A stretch of DNA of 64,000 nucleotides from positions 2,418,001-2,482,000 of the forward strand of contig NZ_CP120983.1 in NCBI RefSeq assembly GCF_030719215.1, in the 5' to 3' direction. The translations under genes were made by a program, and so were the position numbers. The DNA is from Streptomyces sp. Alt3. GTDB taxonomy: Bacteria > Actinomycetota > Actinomycetes > Streptomycetales > Streptomycetaceae. Shown here in pieces: positions 52,666 to 61,832 of this stretch (positions within the stretch are counted from its first letter, which is position 1; the number at the start of each line of letters is the position of its first letter). A model generated the notes under the pieces. It did not search any database, was not told the origin of the DNA, and saw only the letters and a list, made by a program, of their open reading frames with translations.

Positions 52666-55620
52666 ATGACGGCGTTAGCGAGTCAGCCACCGCCCTGCCC
52701 CCCTGCGGGCCCGGGCCCCGGCTCCGTCGGACTGCTGGAACGCGAGTCCGCGCTGGAACTGCTGGCCGCGGAGGCCCGGCGGGCCGTGGCCGGGTCCGGG
52801 CGGATGGTCCTGCTCCGCGCGCCCACCGGTACGGGCCGCAGCGCCCTGCTGGAGGCGGCCGCCGAGCTGGGCGTGAAGCTCGGCATGCGGGTCCTGCGTG
52901 CCCACGCCTCCGCCGAGAGCGCCGGCATCCCCCTCGCACTCGTCACCCAGCTCCTCGACCCGGCGCACGAGATCGGCGGCTTCCTCGGTGACACCCCGGA
53001 GACCCCGCACCACCTCGGTCACGCTTCCCGCCTGTGGCAGTTGCTGTGCGAGTACGCGGCCGGGTCGCCCCTGCTGGTCGCCGTCGACGACGTACACCTC
53101 GCCGACCGGGCCTCGCTGCGCTGGCTGACCGAGGGAGCCCGGCGGCTGACCGGGATGCCGGTCCTGATGGTGGTGACCGAGCGCGGGCAGTACGACATCG
53201 CCCCGGCGGCTCCGGGCCTCGCGTTCTCCCTGCCGCCCGCGGTGGTGCGGGTGCACGCGGTGGGTCCGCTGAGCCGTGGCGCCGCCGAGGAGTTCGTACG
53301 CGGCACCCTGGGCCCGGACACCGGCGACACCTGGGTGGACGGCTGCGTGCGGGCGGGCGCCGGGAACCCGCTGCTGCTGCGCGCGCTGCTCGACGATCTG
53401 CGGACGGTCTTCCCGCACGGCGGCAGGGCCGGCGCCGGAGACGGAGCAGACCCGGAGCCGGGGCTGCCCGAGAACTGCGCCGAGCTCTACCCGGGGGCCT
53501 TCGTCGCGGCGGTCTCGTGGTGGCTGAGGAGCGCGGGCACCGGAAGCACCCTGGTGGCCCGCGCGCTCGCCGAACTGGAGGACTCGGCACGGTACGACGA
53601 GGAGGGACACGCGCCCCTCCACGGTCCCGGGGCGCCCGGCACCGGGGCGGGACCCGCCGGGCACGAAGGTCCGGGCCACGAATCCGGCGACGACTTCACC
53701 GACTTCCTCTCCGAGCTCACACGCGCCGACCCCGACCGCGTCGGCGGCTGGGTGACCGCGATGGTCCGGCTCGGACTGCTGCGCCGCGCCCCCGGCAGCG
53801 GCGTCCCGCGCTTCGCACACCCCCTGTTGCGCGGAGCGGTCCTCGACGGCTGGCCGCGCTCGCACCGGCAGGCCCTGCACCTCCGCGCGGCCGAGCTGCG
53901 CCAGCGCCGGGGCCACGGGGTCGAAGCGGTGGCCGGACATCTGCTGCGCACCACCCCCGGTGGTACGGAGCGCGTCGCCAAGGCCCTCCTGGACGCGGCG
54001 GCCGACGCGTCCAGGGCCGGCAGGACCGGCGCCGCCGCGCACTACCTGCGCCGCGTGCTGGACGAACCGCTGTCGTCCGAGCGCCGGGCCGCTGTGCTCA
54101 CGGAGCTGGGCGAACTGGAGTTCGCCACCTTACGGAGCGGAGGGATACCCCGCCTGGCCGAGGCGCTGCGCCTTCGGCAGGCACCCAGGGACCGGGTGCT
54201 GGCGGCCGTCGCCCTGGGCAGTGCCCTGGCCGACCGGGGCGAGCCGCGTGCCGCGCTCGACGTCCTGCGCGAGCTGGGCCCGCTGGACGGGGAACCCGTC
54301 CTCGACCGCACGGTCCAGACGGCCTCGGCCTTCTTCTCGGACCACGACCCGGAGATCCGGCGGGCCGTCTACACCCGGCTGCGCGAGCGTGCCGAGCGCT
54401 CCCCGGAGTGGATCAGCCCGGCCCTGCGTGCTCTGCTGATCCGGTACGAGTCGACGGCCGGGCTGCTTTCCGCCGAATCGGCCATGCGGCAGATCCGGCG
54501 GCTGCTGACGGCCCCGGAGGATCCCCTTCTGGTGCCCTATCTGTTGGGTGAGGCTGCCGCCGTGGCGCAGTGGGCGGACTCTGCTGACGACGCCGAACGC
54601 CTCGTCAGGAGCGGGCTGACCGAGCACTGGGTGTCGGCGCTGCACCCCGTCCACCGGTCGCTGCTCAGCACGCGGGTGGACACCGCCGCCGCGCGCGGCC
54701 GTCACCGGTGGGTGCTGGAGGAGACCGCAGGAAGGCTCCGGATGCCGGGCGGCTCGGCACGCGTCGGTGCGAGCAGTTTCCTGGCCCACCGTGTCGTCGC
54801 CCTCGTCGAATGCGGCCGTTCCGCCGAGGCCGAACGGCTGGTCGCCGGTGTCGACGTCGCCGAAGCGCAGGACGGATGGGAGCAGAATCGGTTCCTCCAT
54901 GCGCGTGGTGTGCTGCGTGCGTCCGTGGGCGATCCGGCGGGCGCCCTGGCCGACTTCCTGGAGTGCGGCAGGCGTCAGACCGGCCGGGACGTGCGGAGCC
55001 CCGTCGTCACACCGTGGCGCTCGGCCGCCGCCGAGTGCCATCTCCTGCTGGGGCGGACACCGGAGGCCCTCGCCCTCGCCGAGGAGGAGAACCGGTACGC
55101 CGCCGTGTGGGACACCCCCCGGGTCCGGGGCCGTGCCCTGCGCGTCCTCGGCGCGGCCACCGGCGGACGACGCGGTCTCGAACTGACCGCCGAGGCCGTC
55201 GCCGTCCTGCGCGACATGTCGCTCGACGTCGAGCTGATTCCCGCGCTCATCACCCACGGGCTCCAGCTCACGGCCGCCGGACAGTCCCGCAGCGCGCGTC
55301 CACTGCTCAGGGAGGCCGCGACGGCGGCCGAACGGCTGGGCGCGGTACGGCTGTCGGGCCGCGCGGAGCTGGCCCTGCGCGCGAGCGGAGCCCGTCGCAG
55401 GAACACCTCTCTCACGGGCAACGGCTCACTGACCGCCGGCGAACGCCGCGTCGCGACGCTGGCCGCCGACGGACGGACGAACGCGGAGATCTCGGAACTG
55501 CTGCACCTGGCGCGGCGTACCGTGGAGACGCATCTGACCAGCACCTACCGGAAGCTCTCCATACGGCGCAGGGGAGACCTTCCTGCCGCGCTCAACAGCG
55601 TTACGGACGCTGCCACTTGA
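52666..55620 (+). CDS. Large LAL-type LuxR regulator with AAA domain
   Basis: 984 residues from ATG 52666 (weak gcagg site); the same frame stays open for nearly 2 kb upstream through other genes, which is not coding. The N-terminal NTPase module has LLRAPTGTGRSALLEAA as Walker A, with Arg in place of the usual Lys, and LLVAVDDVHLAD as Walker B. A long helical repeat (MalT/TPR-like) middle region leads to the C-terminal LuxR helix-turn-helix (LTAGERRVATLAADGRTNAE, ISELLHLARRTVETHL). The Lys-to-Arg change may weaken ATP use. It flanks the injection-system genes and probably regulates them. Confidence 0.88.
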   Translation: MTALASQPPPCPPAGPGPGSVGLLERESALELLAAEARRAVAGSGRMVLLRAPTGTGRSALLEAAAELGVKLGMRVLRAHASAESAGIPLALVTQLLDPAHEIGGFLGDTPETPHHLGHASRLWQLLCEYAAGSPLLVAVDDVHLADRASLRWLTEGARRLTGMPVLMVVTERGQYDIAPAAPGLAFSLPPAVVRVHAVGPLSRGAAEEFVRGTLGPDTGDTWVDGCVRAGAGNPLLLRALLDDLRTVFPHGGRAGAGDGADPEPGLPENCAELYPGAFVAAVSWWLRSAGTGSTLVARALAELEDSARYDEEGHAPLHGPGAPGTGAGPAGHEGPGHESGDDFTDFLSELTRADPDRVGGWVTAMVRLGLLRRAPGSGVPRFAHPLLRGAVLDGWPRSHRQALHLRAAELRQRRGHGVEAVAGHLLRTTPGGTERVAKALLDAAADASRAGRTGAAAHYLRRVLDEPLSSERRAAVLTELGELEFATLRSGGIPRLAEALRLRQAPRDRVLAAVALGSALADRGEPRAALDVLRELGPLDGEPVLDRTVQTASAFFSDHDPEIRRAVYTRLRERAERSPEWISPALRALLIRYESTAGLLSAESAMRQIRRLLTAPEDPLLVPYLLGEAAAVAQWADSADDAERLVRSGLTEHWVSALHPVHRSLLSTRVDTAAARGRHRWVLEETAGRLRMPGGSARVGASSFLAHRVVALVECGRSAEAERLVAGVDVAEAQDGWEQNRFLHARGVLRASVGDPAGALADFLECGRRQTGRDVRSPVVTPWRSAAAECHLLLGRTPEALALAEEENRYAAVWDTPRVRGRALRVLGAATGGRRGLELTAEAVAVLRDMSLDVELIPALITHGLQLTAAGQSRSARPLLREAATAAERLGAVRLSGRAELALRASGARRRNTSLTGNGSLTAGERRVATLAADGRTNAEISELLHLARRTVETHLTSTYRKLSIRRRGDLPAALNSVTDAAT

Positions 55621-55811
55621 CGGCCGCCCCGCTCCGGGGGCAGGTGTGGGGCGTGGCCACCGGGCGGACCGGAACAGCCCGGCCGCGGGCGTTGCCCTCG
55701 CGGCCCTTCCGCGCACCCGCCCGCACCCGGGATCCTGCCCTCCCGGGCCTCCCACCGCCCGCGGGGGACGAGTGACCATTCCTGATCAGGCGTTGAGTGG
55801 CGAGGAGTACC

Positions 55812-57989
55812 GTGCGCGCGTACAGAGCACAGGCCGAGCAGACCCGTGGCCGGGACGGCGGTCGTCGCGCGGACGTGCCGCCCACGTTCGCGCAACGCGT
55901 CCTGGCTCTCCAGCGCGCGGCGGGAAACGCGGTCGTGGCCCGCGCCGTCGAGGAGGAACGGCACGAGCACGGCGCCGCGTGCGGCCACGAGACCGCCGAA
56001 CAGCCCGTCGTCGAGCGGTCCTCCGCGCAGCCGTCGTCCGTGCTCGACGCCGTCAGCTCGCCGGGCCGTCCGCTGGACGCGCGCGTCATGGAGAAGGCGG
56101 AGCAGGGCTACGGCATGTCCTTCCGCCATGTACGGGTGCACGACGACCCGACCGCGCAGCGCTCGGCGACGGCGTTCGGCGCCCGCGCCTACACCACCGG
56201 CCATGACATCGTCGTCGGCCCCCGGGGCGCGGACGACGAGACGATCTTCCACGAGCTCGACCACGTGCGCCAGCAGTCCATGGGGCCCGTCGCGGGAACG
56301 GACAACGGGTCGGGTGTGGCGGTCTCCAGCCAGGACGATCCCTTCGAGCTCAGCGCCTCGGCGAACGGCCGGAGGATGGCCCAGGGCGGCATGCCCGACC
56401 TGTCCGGCCCCGGCTCCGGCGCTCCGGGGACGGCCGCGGGGAGCGGCGGTCGTGTCACGGTGGCCCGCATGGTGTCCGGCAACGGCTGGAAGATGCACAA
56501 GGCGGACCGGGGCCTCGAGTTCGAGATCGAGGACAGTCACGGTCCGGTCATCGGGAGGTACGTCAGGTCCGGGTCGGACGGCAGGGAGATCTTCGACACC
56601 CCGCAGGGACGCATCAGGGTGTATCCCTCGGAGATCCTGGGCCCCCGGGCCACGGTGGGCGGCCTTCACCCGCCGGGTCAGGTCCGGCCGCCCGAGGACA
56701 ATCTGCAGGACCGGGACGAGGTCCTGCTGTCCGAGGCCAACGCGTCAGGGGCACGGGCGCGGCTGCGCAGGGATCCCCGGGCGGCGGAGAGGATCGCCGT
56801 CACCACGTACGAGGAAGAGCCGGACTACGCGGACTACCCGCAGAACCGCGAGGCTCTGCGGCGTCAGGGTGTCCCCGTCCTGAACAGTTTCGACATCAGC
56901 CGGCCCGAGACCGCCAACCGCCTCAGCAATCTCGGTCCGGACCCCCTCCTGAACTTCAACATGCCGCGCGTGCCGCGGGGAACTCCCGGCTACTCCACCC
57001 AGAAGCTCATCAGGGACACCACTCGGATCCCCGAGCGGACCGGCCGCGACGACATGCGAGTGAGTATCACCGCGCCCCACCCGAGCCAGTACGCGAGGCC
57101 GGGGACCCACAACAGCATCTACGGTCTGGAGAGCGGGAGGGCCGTGCCGGAGAGCGCGAGGATGGTCAGCGCCTACTCCGACGACGAGGGGCTCGAGGAG
57201 GCCGGTTACAGCCACCGGCAGTCCACGAAGGACGAGGGTGCCTCCGCCGCGAGCCGTAAGAAGAAGTACGTGTTCGAGCGCAAGCTCGAGGGGAGCAGGC
57301 GCAGCAACAGCCCCGAGGAGGAGGCGGGGCCGTCGTACCGCAGCCGGAGCCAGGCCCCCGAGGGCAGCAGGCGGCGCGGCAAGAGCAAGAGCCGCAGCGA
57401 GAGCAAGAGCCGTGTGAGCGAGGCCCCGGCGCCCGCCCCCCGGCGCAGGCGGAGCAGGCCGCCCGTGTCCACGCGTGGCCGTGCTCCGGTCAACTACGCC
57501 GCGGTGGAGGACGAGGACGAGTACTTCGGCAGTCAGCAGCCCGAGAGCAGCGGCCACCGTCGCCGCAGCAGCGTCGCCCCCAGCTATGTGGCGGACTCCG
57601 AGGACGAGGAGAAGCGGTCGCGCAGGAGGCGCCGGGGCTCCGTCGCCGCGCTGCCTCCGGAGCGGGAGCCGGAGCGGGAGCGCAGCCGCCATCGCAGCCG
57701 CAGCCGCGGCCGTCGCAGGCCGAGCGTCGCGCCGGCCGGATCGTCCGGCAGCCGCCCCATCGACCTCGGTGACGACGTCGTCTACGGTTCCGGCCCGATC
57801 GACCTCGAACCTCCGCGACGGCGGGGCCGAAGCCGTGTCCCGTCGGGCTCCGTGCCCTTCGTCACGGACAGCGGCCGCAGCACGCGCGTCCCCACCAGTT
57901 ACGCCGAGCCCGCCTTCTACGACGATGACGACTACCAGTACGACCCCAATCCGTTCGCTCCCCGGTTCGACGGGCGGGGCTACAGGTAA
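55812..57989 (+). CDS. DUF4157 eCIS-associated protein with a BMT5/DUF2431-like Rossmann domain (candidate cargo)
   Basis: 725 residues from GTG 55812 (gaggag four to five bases upstream; GTG 55797 possible). A RVLALQRAAGNAVV motif near residue 30 and the DUF4157 domain at about 77-160 (FRHVRVHDDPTAQRSATAF, then HExxH in FHELDHV at 147-151) mark eCIS-associated cargo. Residues about 302-430 follow the DUF2431 rRNA-methyltransferase-like pattern: EVLLSEANASGARA, RIAVTTYEEEPDYADYPQNR, LRRQGVPVLNSFDIS, LLNFNMPRV. The last 250 residues are Arg/Ser/Glu-rich and disordered. It follows the LAL regulator gene. Delivery by the injection system is inferred from the DUF4157 domain and place. Confidence 0.8.
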   Translation: MRAYRAQAEQTRGRDGGRRADVPPTFAQRVLALQRAAGNAVVARAVEEERHEHGAACGHETAEQPVVERSSAQPSSVLDAVSSPGRPLDARVMEKAEQGYGMSFRHVRVHDDPTAQRSATAFGARAYTTGHDIVVGPRGADDETIFHELDHVRQQSMGPVAGTDNGSGVAVSSQDDPFELSASANGRRMAQGGMPDLSGPGSGAPGTAAGSGGRVTVARMVSGNGWKMHKADRGLEFEIEDSHGPVIGRYVRSGSDGREIFDTPQGRIRVYPSEILGPRATVGGLHPPGQVRPPEDNLQDRDEVLLSEANASGARARLRRDPRAAERIAVTTYEEEPDYADYPQNREALRRQGVPVLNSFDISRPETANRLSNLGPDPLLNFNMPRVPRGTPGYSTQKLIRDTTRIPERTGRDDMRVSITAPHPSQYARPGTHNSIYGLESGRAVPESARMVSAYSDDEGLEEAGYSHRQSTKDEGASAASRKKKYVFERKLEGSRRSNSPEEEAGPSYRSRSQAPEGSRRRGKSKSRSESKSRVSEAPAPAPRRRRSRPPVSTRGRAPVNYAAVEDEDEYFGSQQPESSGHRRRSSVAPSYVADSEDEEKRSRRRRRGSVAALPPEREPERERSRHRSRSRGRRRPSVAPAGSSGSRPIDLGDDVVYGSGPIDLEPPRRRGRSRVPSGSVPFVTDSGRSTRVPTSYAEPAFYDDDDYQYDPNPFAPRFDGRGYR

Positions 57990-58110
57990 CCCCGCGCGGG
58001 CAAGTTCCCTCCGTGAGCCGCTCGCCCCGGGAGACGTGCGGCCTCGCGCCCGGCAAAGGACGTCGGAGGGCCCGGTCATGGACGGCCCGGCTCCGGGAAG
58101 GCGAGCGGGT

Positions 58111-58854
58111 ATGAGTTCCAGAACCTTCACCCACGGACGGCGCCTGGCCGCGCTGCTGATGGCCGCTCCCCTCGTCGCGGCGTGCGGCGGCGGGGACCCC
58201 GACGGACGGCTCGGGCCGAAACCACCGGAGTTGGCCCGCGGACAGCGGCTGGTGGTCACCACCGAGGACGGTGTGCGGCTGCGGCCGTCCGACGACGGAC
58301 GGGCCGTCGTCGATCCGCGCGTCTCGAGCCGCTGGTCGCACCGCGAGGACGCCTGGGTGCTCGACCTGTCCTGCGAGGAGCACGACGAGCGGTGCCCCCG
58401 CATGCCGGTGATCGACGTCCCCGGCGGCGTCTCCGTCACGGTCACCGCACGGAACGCGGGCATCGACGCGGCCGGCCTGTCGGCGGAGATGGACCTGAGG
58501 ACCGTCAACGGTGACGTCACGGTCGCCCGGTCAGGCGGGGACGACGCCACCGTCCGGCTCGTCACCCGCAACGGCTCCGTCCGCGCGAGCGGCCTGAGTT
58601 CGGGGGCGTTGCGGGCCGAGACGGTCAACGGCGACGTCACACTGGGCAGCGCGACCTCACCGGCGCGCCTGACCGCCACGACCGAGAACGGTTCGGTGCG
58701 CGTGGCACTCCCCTCCGGCACACCGTCCTACGACGTCACCGCCACCACACGGAACGGCCGGACCTCGGTCACCGTCCCCACCGCCGCGGAGGGCGCGCGG
58801 CACACCATGACGCTCGGCAGCGTCAACGGGGACGTCACCGCCGCACACGGCTGA
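58111..58854 (+). CDS. DUF4097-type lipoprotein
   Basis: 247 residues from ATG 58111. Lipoprotein signal with lipobox LVAAC near residue 24. After a linker the DUF4097/adhesin-like beta-helix repeats appear: repeated TVNGDVT and TRNGSVR/TENGSVR units (residues about 125-245). Such proteins are cell-surface beta-solenoids of unknown role, often near stress operons. It is convergent with ppk2, 15 bases apart. Not evidently part of the injection system. Confidence 0.85.
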   Translation: MSSRTFTHGRRLAALLMAAPLVAACGGGDPDGRLGPKPPELARGQRLVVTTEDGVRLRPSDDGRAVVDPRVSSRWSHREDAWVLDLSCEEHDERCPRMPVIDVPGGVSVTVTARNAGIDAAGLSAEMDLRTVNGDVTVARSGGDDATVRLVTRNGSVRASGLSSGALRAETVNGDVTLGSATSPARLTATTENGSVRVALPSGTPSYDVTATTRNGRTSVTVPTAAEGARHTMTLGSVNGDVTAAHG

Positions 58855-58869
58855 CCGGGCGGGACGGGC

Positions 58870-59820
58870 CTACGGGTGCTCCCCCGGCCCGCCGGGGTTC
58901 GAGGCGAAGCGGGTGGGCGAGAGGGCGGTGTCCTCCTCGCCCGGTTCCAGCAGGGTGGCGGCGGCGCCGACGATGAGGCGGTCCGGTTCGCCGACGGCCT
59001 CGGCGTCCTTCGCGGCGTAGTCGACGCGTGCGAGGAGGCTGCGCATCGCTTCGAGACGGGCCCTGCGCTTGTCGTTGCTCTTCACGACGGTCCACGGCGC
59101 GTAACCCGTGTCGGTGGCACGGAACATGTGGATCTTCGCCGTGGTGTAGTCGTCCCAGCGGTCGAGCGAGTCGATGTCCGTGGGCGAGAGCTTCCACTGG
59201 CGCACCGGGTCCACCTGGCGGATGGCGAAACGGGTGCGCTGTTCGGCGCGGGAGACGGAGAACCAGAACTTCACCACGATGATCCCGTCGTCCACGAGCA
59301 TCCGCTCGAAGTCCGGGCACTGCCTGAGGAAGAGTTCGTACTCGGGCGGGGTGCAGAAGCCCATGACACGTTCGACTCCGGCCCGGTTGTACCAGGAACG
59401 GTCGAAGAAGACGAGCTCACCGGGCGCCGGGAGGTGGGCGACGTAGCGCTGGAAGTACCACTGGCCCCGCTCACGGTCCGTGGGCTTGTCCAGGGCTACG
59501 ATTCGGGCGCCACGGGGGTTGAGGCGCTCGGTGAAACGCTGGATGGTGCCGCCCTTGCCGGCCGCGTCACGCCCCTCGCAGACCACCACGACGCGCGCGC
59601 CGGTGTCCTTCGTCCACCGCTGCAGCTTGAGCATCTCTATCTGCAGGATGCGCTTGACCCGCTCGTACTCCTTGCGGCGGATCTTGCGGTCGTACGGGTA
59701 GTTCTCGCGCCAGGTCTTGATGGGCCTGCCGTCCTCGTCCAGCAGGATCGGCTGCTCCGGCCTGCTGGTGTCGACGGTCAGGCCGTGCAGCAACTGCTTC
59801 TCCAGCCGGTCACGGTCCAC
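58870..59820 (-). CDS. ppk2: Polyphosphate kinase 2 family protein
   Basis: About 316 residues from GTG 59820. A TTG 36 bases upstream lies inside the terminator hairpin at 59843-59873, so GTG is preferred. Walker A VVCEGRDAAGKGGTIQRF, Walker B FFDRSWYNRAGVERV, and the lid element GFCTPPEYELFLRQCP with FWFSVSRAEQ. This is the single-domain PPK2 kind that phosphorylates nucleoside mono- or diphosphates with polyphosphate (class I/III style). The exact class cannot be settled by eye. Confidence 0.92.
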   Translation of the reverse strand: MDRDRLEKQLLHGLTVDTSRPEQPILLDEDGRPIKTWRENYPYDRKIRRKEYERVKRILQIEMLKLQRWTKDTGARVVVVCEGRDAAGKGGTIQRFTERLNPRGARIVALDKPTDRERGQWYFQRYVAHLPAPGELVFFDRSWYNRAGVERVMGFCTPPEYELFLRQCPDFERMLVDDGIIVVKFWFSVSRAEQRTRFAIRQVDPVRQWKLSPTDIDSLDRWDDYTTAKIHMFRATDTGYAPWTVVKSNDKRRARLEAMRSLLARVDYAAKDAEAVGEPDRLIVGAAATLLEPGEEDTALSPTRFASNPGGPGEHP

Positions 59821-59842
59821 GGACCAAGCCTGGCACCGGCTA

Positions 59843-59873
59843 CCGCCCCGTGCCAACAGGTGGCACGGGGCGG
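59843..59873 (-). terminator. Terminator after the siderophore binding-protein gene
   Basis: Perfect 13-base arms ccgccccgtgcca / tggcacggggcgg with a 5-base loop, directly after the binding-protein stop in its reading direction. Confidence 0.9.
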
Positions 59874-59888
59874 ATGTGATCGCGTCGG

Positions 59889-60913
59889 CTACTTCATCTT
59901 CTCCGCGAAGAGCGGTACGACCTTCTCCAGTGCGTAGCTGGTGGACAGCACCGAGTCGGTGGCGAACGCCGTGCTGATGTCCTTGTCGTCGAAGACGAGG
60001 GAGTGGCCTGCCTTCACCGAGGGGACCGCCTTGTACAGCGGGTCGTCGCTGATGCCGGCGGCCGGGATGCCGATGGGGGCCATGACCGTCAGGTCGGCGT
60101 CCAGGAGATCCAGGTTCTCCTTGGAGACGGGGACCGAGAAGCCCTTGCCCGCCTTGGCCTCGACGGCCGGGTTGTTCTCGAAGCCGAGGCGCTCGACGAA
60201 GTCGACCCGGCCGGTACCGGAGACGTAGGCGCCGTAGCCCTCGGAGGTGCGGGAGCCGAGCGTGATCGTGCTGCCCTTGAACTCGGGGTGTGCCTTCACG
60301 GCGTCGGCGAACTTCGCCTCGGTACCGGCGATCAGCTTCTCGCCCTTCTCCGGAACACCCATGGCGGCGGCGACCATCTCGGTCTGCTTCTCCCAGGAGA
60401 GCTTGTACTGGTCGCCGCCCTCGGGCACACCGACGGTCGGGGCGATCTTGCTCAGGGTGTCGTACCGCGTCTGGTCCCCGCTGGACTTGGTGTCGAGGAT
60501 GAGGTCGGGCCGGAGCGCCGCGATCTTCTCGTACTCGGGCTCCAGCGTGCCGATCAACTGCGGGCTCTTGTCGTACTTGCCCTCGGCCCAGGGACCGACG
60601 CCCTCGCCGCCGAACGCCAGCCAGTCGCTCGCCCCGACGGGCTGCCCGCCGAGCGCGAGCACCGTCTCGGCGTCGCCCCAGCCGAGCGCGACGATGCGCT
60701 GGGGGCCTTGTCGACGGTGACCGCGCCGAACTTCGTCGCGACCTTCGCGGGGAAGGCCCCCTCGGCCGCCTTGCCGGAGGCGGAGGAGCCGGAGGCGGCG
60801 GTGTCGTCGGAGGAGCCGCAGGCGGTCAGGCCGACGAGAAGGGCCGCGACGGCTCCGGCCAACAGGACCGGAGTACGACGGGTGCGGCGGACACGTGGAG
60901 CGGAATCGTTCAT
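59889..60913 (-). pseudogene. Iron-siderophore ABC transporter binding lipoprotein, frameshifted
   Basis: Two adjacent frames together make one complete FepB/FhuD-type binding protein of about 341 residues. The first frame (ATG 60913) gives the lipoprotein signal (LLVGLTACGSS) up to VTVDKAP. The second continues TVLALGGQPVGASDWLAFGG to FAEKMK. Inserting one base into the G run at 60701-60705 restores QRIVALGWGDAE, the family's standard join. So this is either a one-base deletion or an error in a homopolymer. The protein would bring ferric siderophore to the permeases. It lies just after an iron box. Confidence 0.88.
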
Positions 60914-60918
60914 GCCCG

Positions 60919-60937
60919 TTAGGTTAGCCTAACCTAA
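60919..60937. promoter_or_regulatory. Iron box (DmdR/IdeR-type operator)
   Basis: Perfect 19-base palindrome TTAGGTTAGCCTAACCTAA, six bases before the binding-protein ATG and just after the ATPase stop. It matches the actinobacterial DmdR1/IdeR consensus. Confidence 0.95.
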
Positions 60938-60938
60938 T

Positions 60939-61832
60939 TTAAGATTGGACAGCAGGGTGGCCCGCCGCGTCCCGCACATGGTGACGGCCCAGCGGCACCA
61001 CCATCGGCGTGCCGGACGCCGGGTCCTCCATCACCGAGCAGCGCATCCCGAACACCTCACCGACCAGCGACTCCGTCACGATGTCCGAGGGCCGGCCCTC
61101 GGCGACGATCCGCCCGTCCTTCATGGCGATCATGTGGTCTGCGTAACGGCAGGCCAGGTTCAGGTCGTGGAGCACCGCCACCATGGTGACCCCGTGCTCG
61201 TGGTTCAGGTCGGTGAGCAGGTCCAGGACGTCCAGCTGGTGGCTGGCGTCCAGGAAGGTGGTCGGCTCGTCCAGCAGCAGGATGTCCGTGCGCTGCGAGA
61301 GCGCCATCGCGATCCACACCCGCTGGCGCTGCCCGCCCGAGAGTTCGTCCACCGGACGGTCGGCGAGGTCCAGGGTGCCGGTGGAGAGCAGCGCCCGGGC
61401 GACCGCCTCGTCGTCCTCGGCGGCCCAGCGCCGGAACCAGCCCTGGTGCGGGTAACGGCCGCGTCCCACGAGGTCGGAGACCGTGATGCCCTCCGGGGCG
61501 GACGGGCTCTGCGGAAGGATGCCGAGCACTGCGGCGACCTCCTTCGTCGGCATGTCCTGGATGCTCCGGCCGTCCAGCAGCACCGCGCCCTCCGAGGGCG
61601 CGAGCAGCCGCGCCATAGCCCGCAGCAGCGTCGACTTCCCGCAGGCGTTCGGGCCCACGATGACGGTGATCCGCCCCGGCGGGACGGTCATGTCCAGGCC
61701 GGAGACGATCTCCCGGTAGCCGTAGCCGAGGCGGACGCCCTGGGCCCGGAGAGTGTGCTCGGCCACGGCGCGGCCCCGCCTTCCCTGTTGTCTGTCGTCT
61801 CGCGTGGTCTCGGATGTCCGCGGGTCAGCCAC
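60939..61832 (-). CDS. Iron-siderophore ABC transporter ATP-binding protein
   Basis: 297 residues from GTG 61832 (GTG 61766 in frame is an alternative that starts nearer the fold). Walker A VGPNACGKSTLLRAM, Q-loop LPQSPSAPEGITV, signature LSGGQRQRVWIAMALS, Walker B ILLLDEPTTFLD and switch His in VLHDLNLACRYAD. This is the FecE/FepC type. It overlaps the second permease by eight bases and lies two bases from the iron box. Confidence 0.93.
   Translation of the reverse strand: MADPRTSETTRDDRQQGRRGRAVAEHTLRAQGVRLGYGYREIVSGLDMTVPPGRITVIVGPNACGKSTLLRAMARLLAPSEGAVLLDGRSIQDMPTKEVAAVLGILPQSPSAPEGITVSDLVGRGRYPHQGWFRRWAAEDDEAVARALLSTGTLDLADRPVDELSGGQRQRVWIAMALSQRTDILLLDEPTTFLDASHQLDVLDLLTDLNHEHGVTMVAVLHDLNLACRYADHMIAMKDGRIVAEGRPSDIVTESLVGEVFGMRCSVMEDPASGTPMVVPLGRHHVRDAAGHPAVQS

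Noticed and set aside
32868..57989. The cluster as an integrated prophage
   Set aside because: No integrase, capsid, portal, terminase or lysis genes and no att-like repeats; presence of AAA+ ATPase, DUF4255 cap and DUF4157 protein fits eCIS instead.
58111..58854. DUF4097 lipoprotein as a CIS cargo
   Set aside because: It has a lipoprotein export signal and no DUF4157 or other loading domain.
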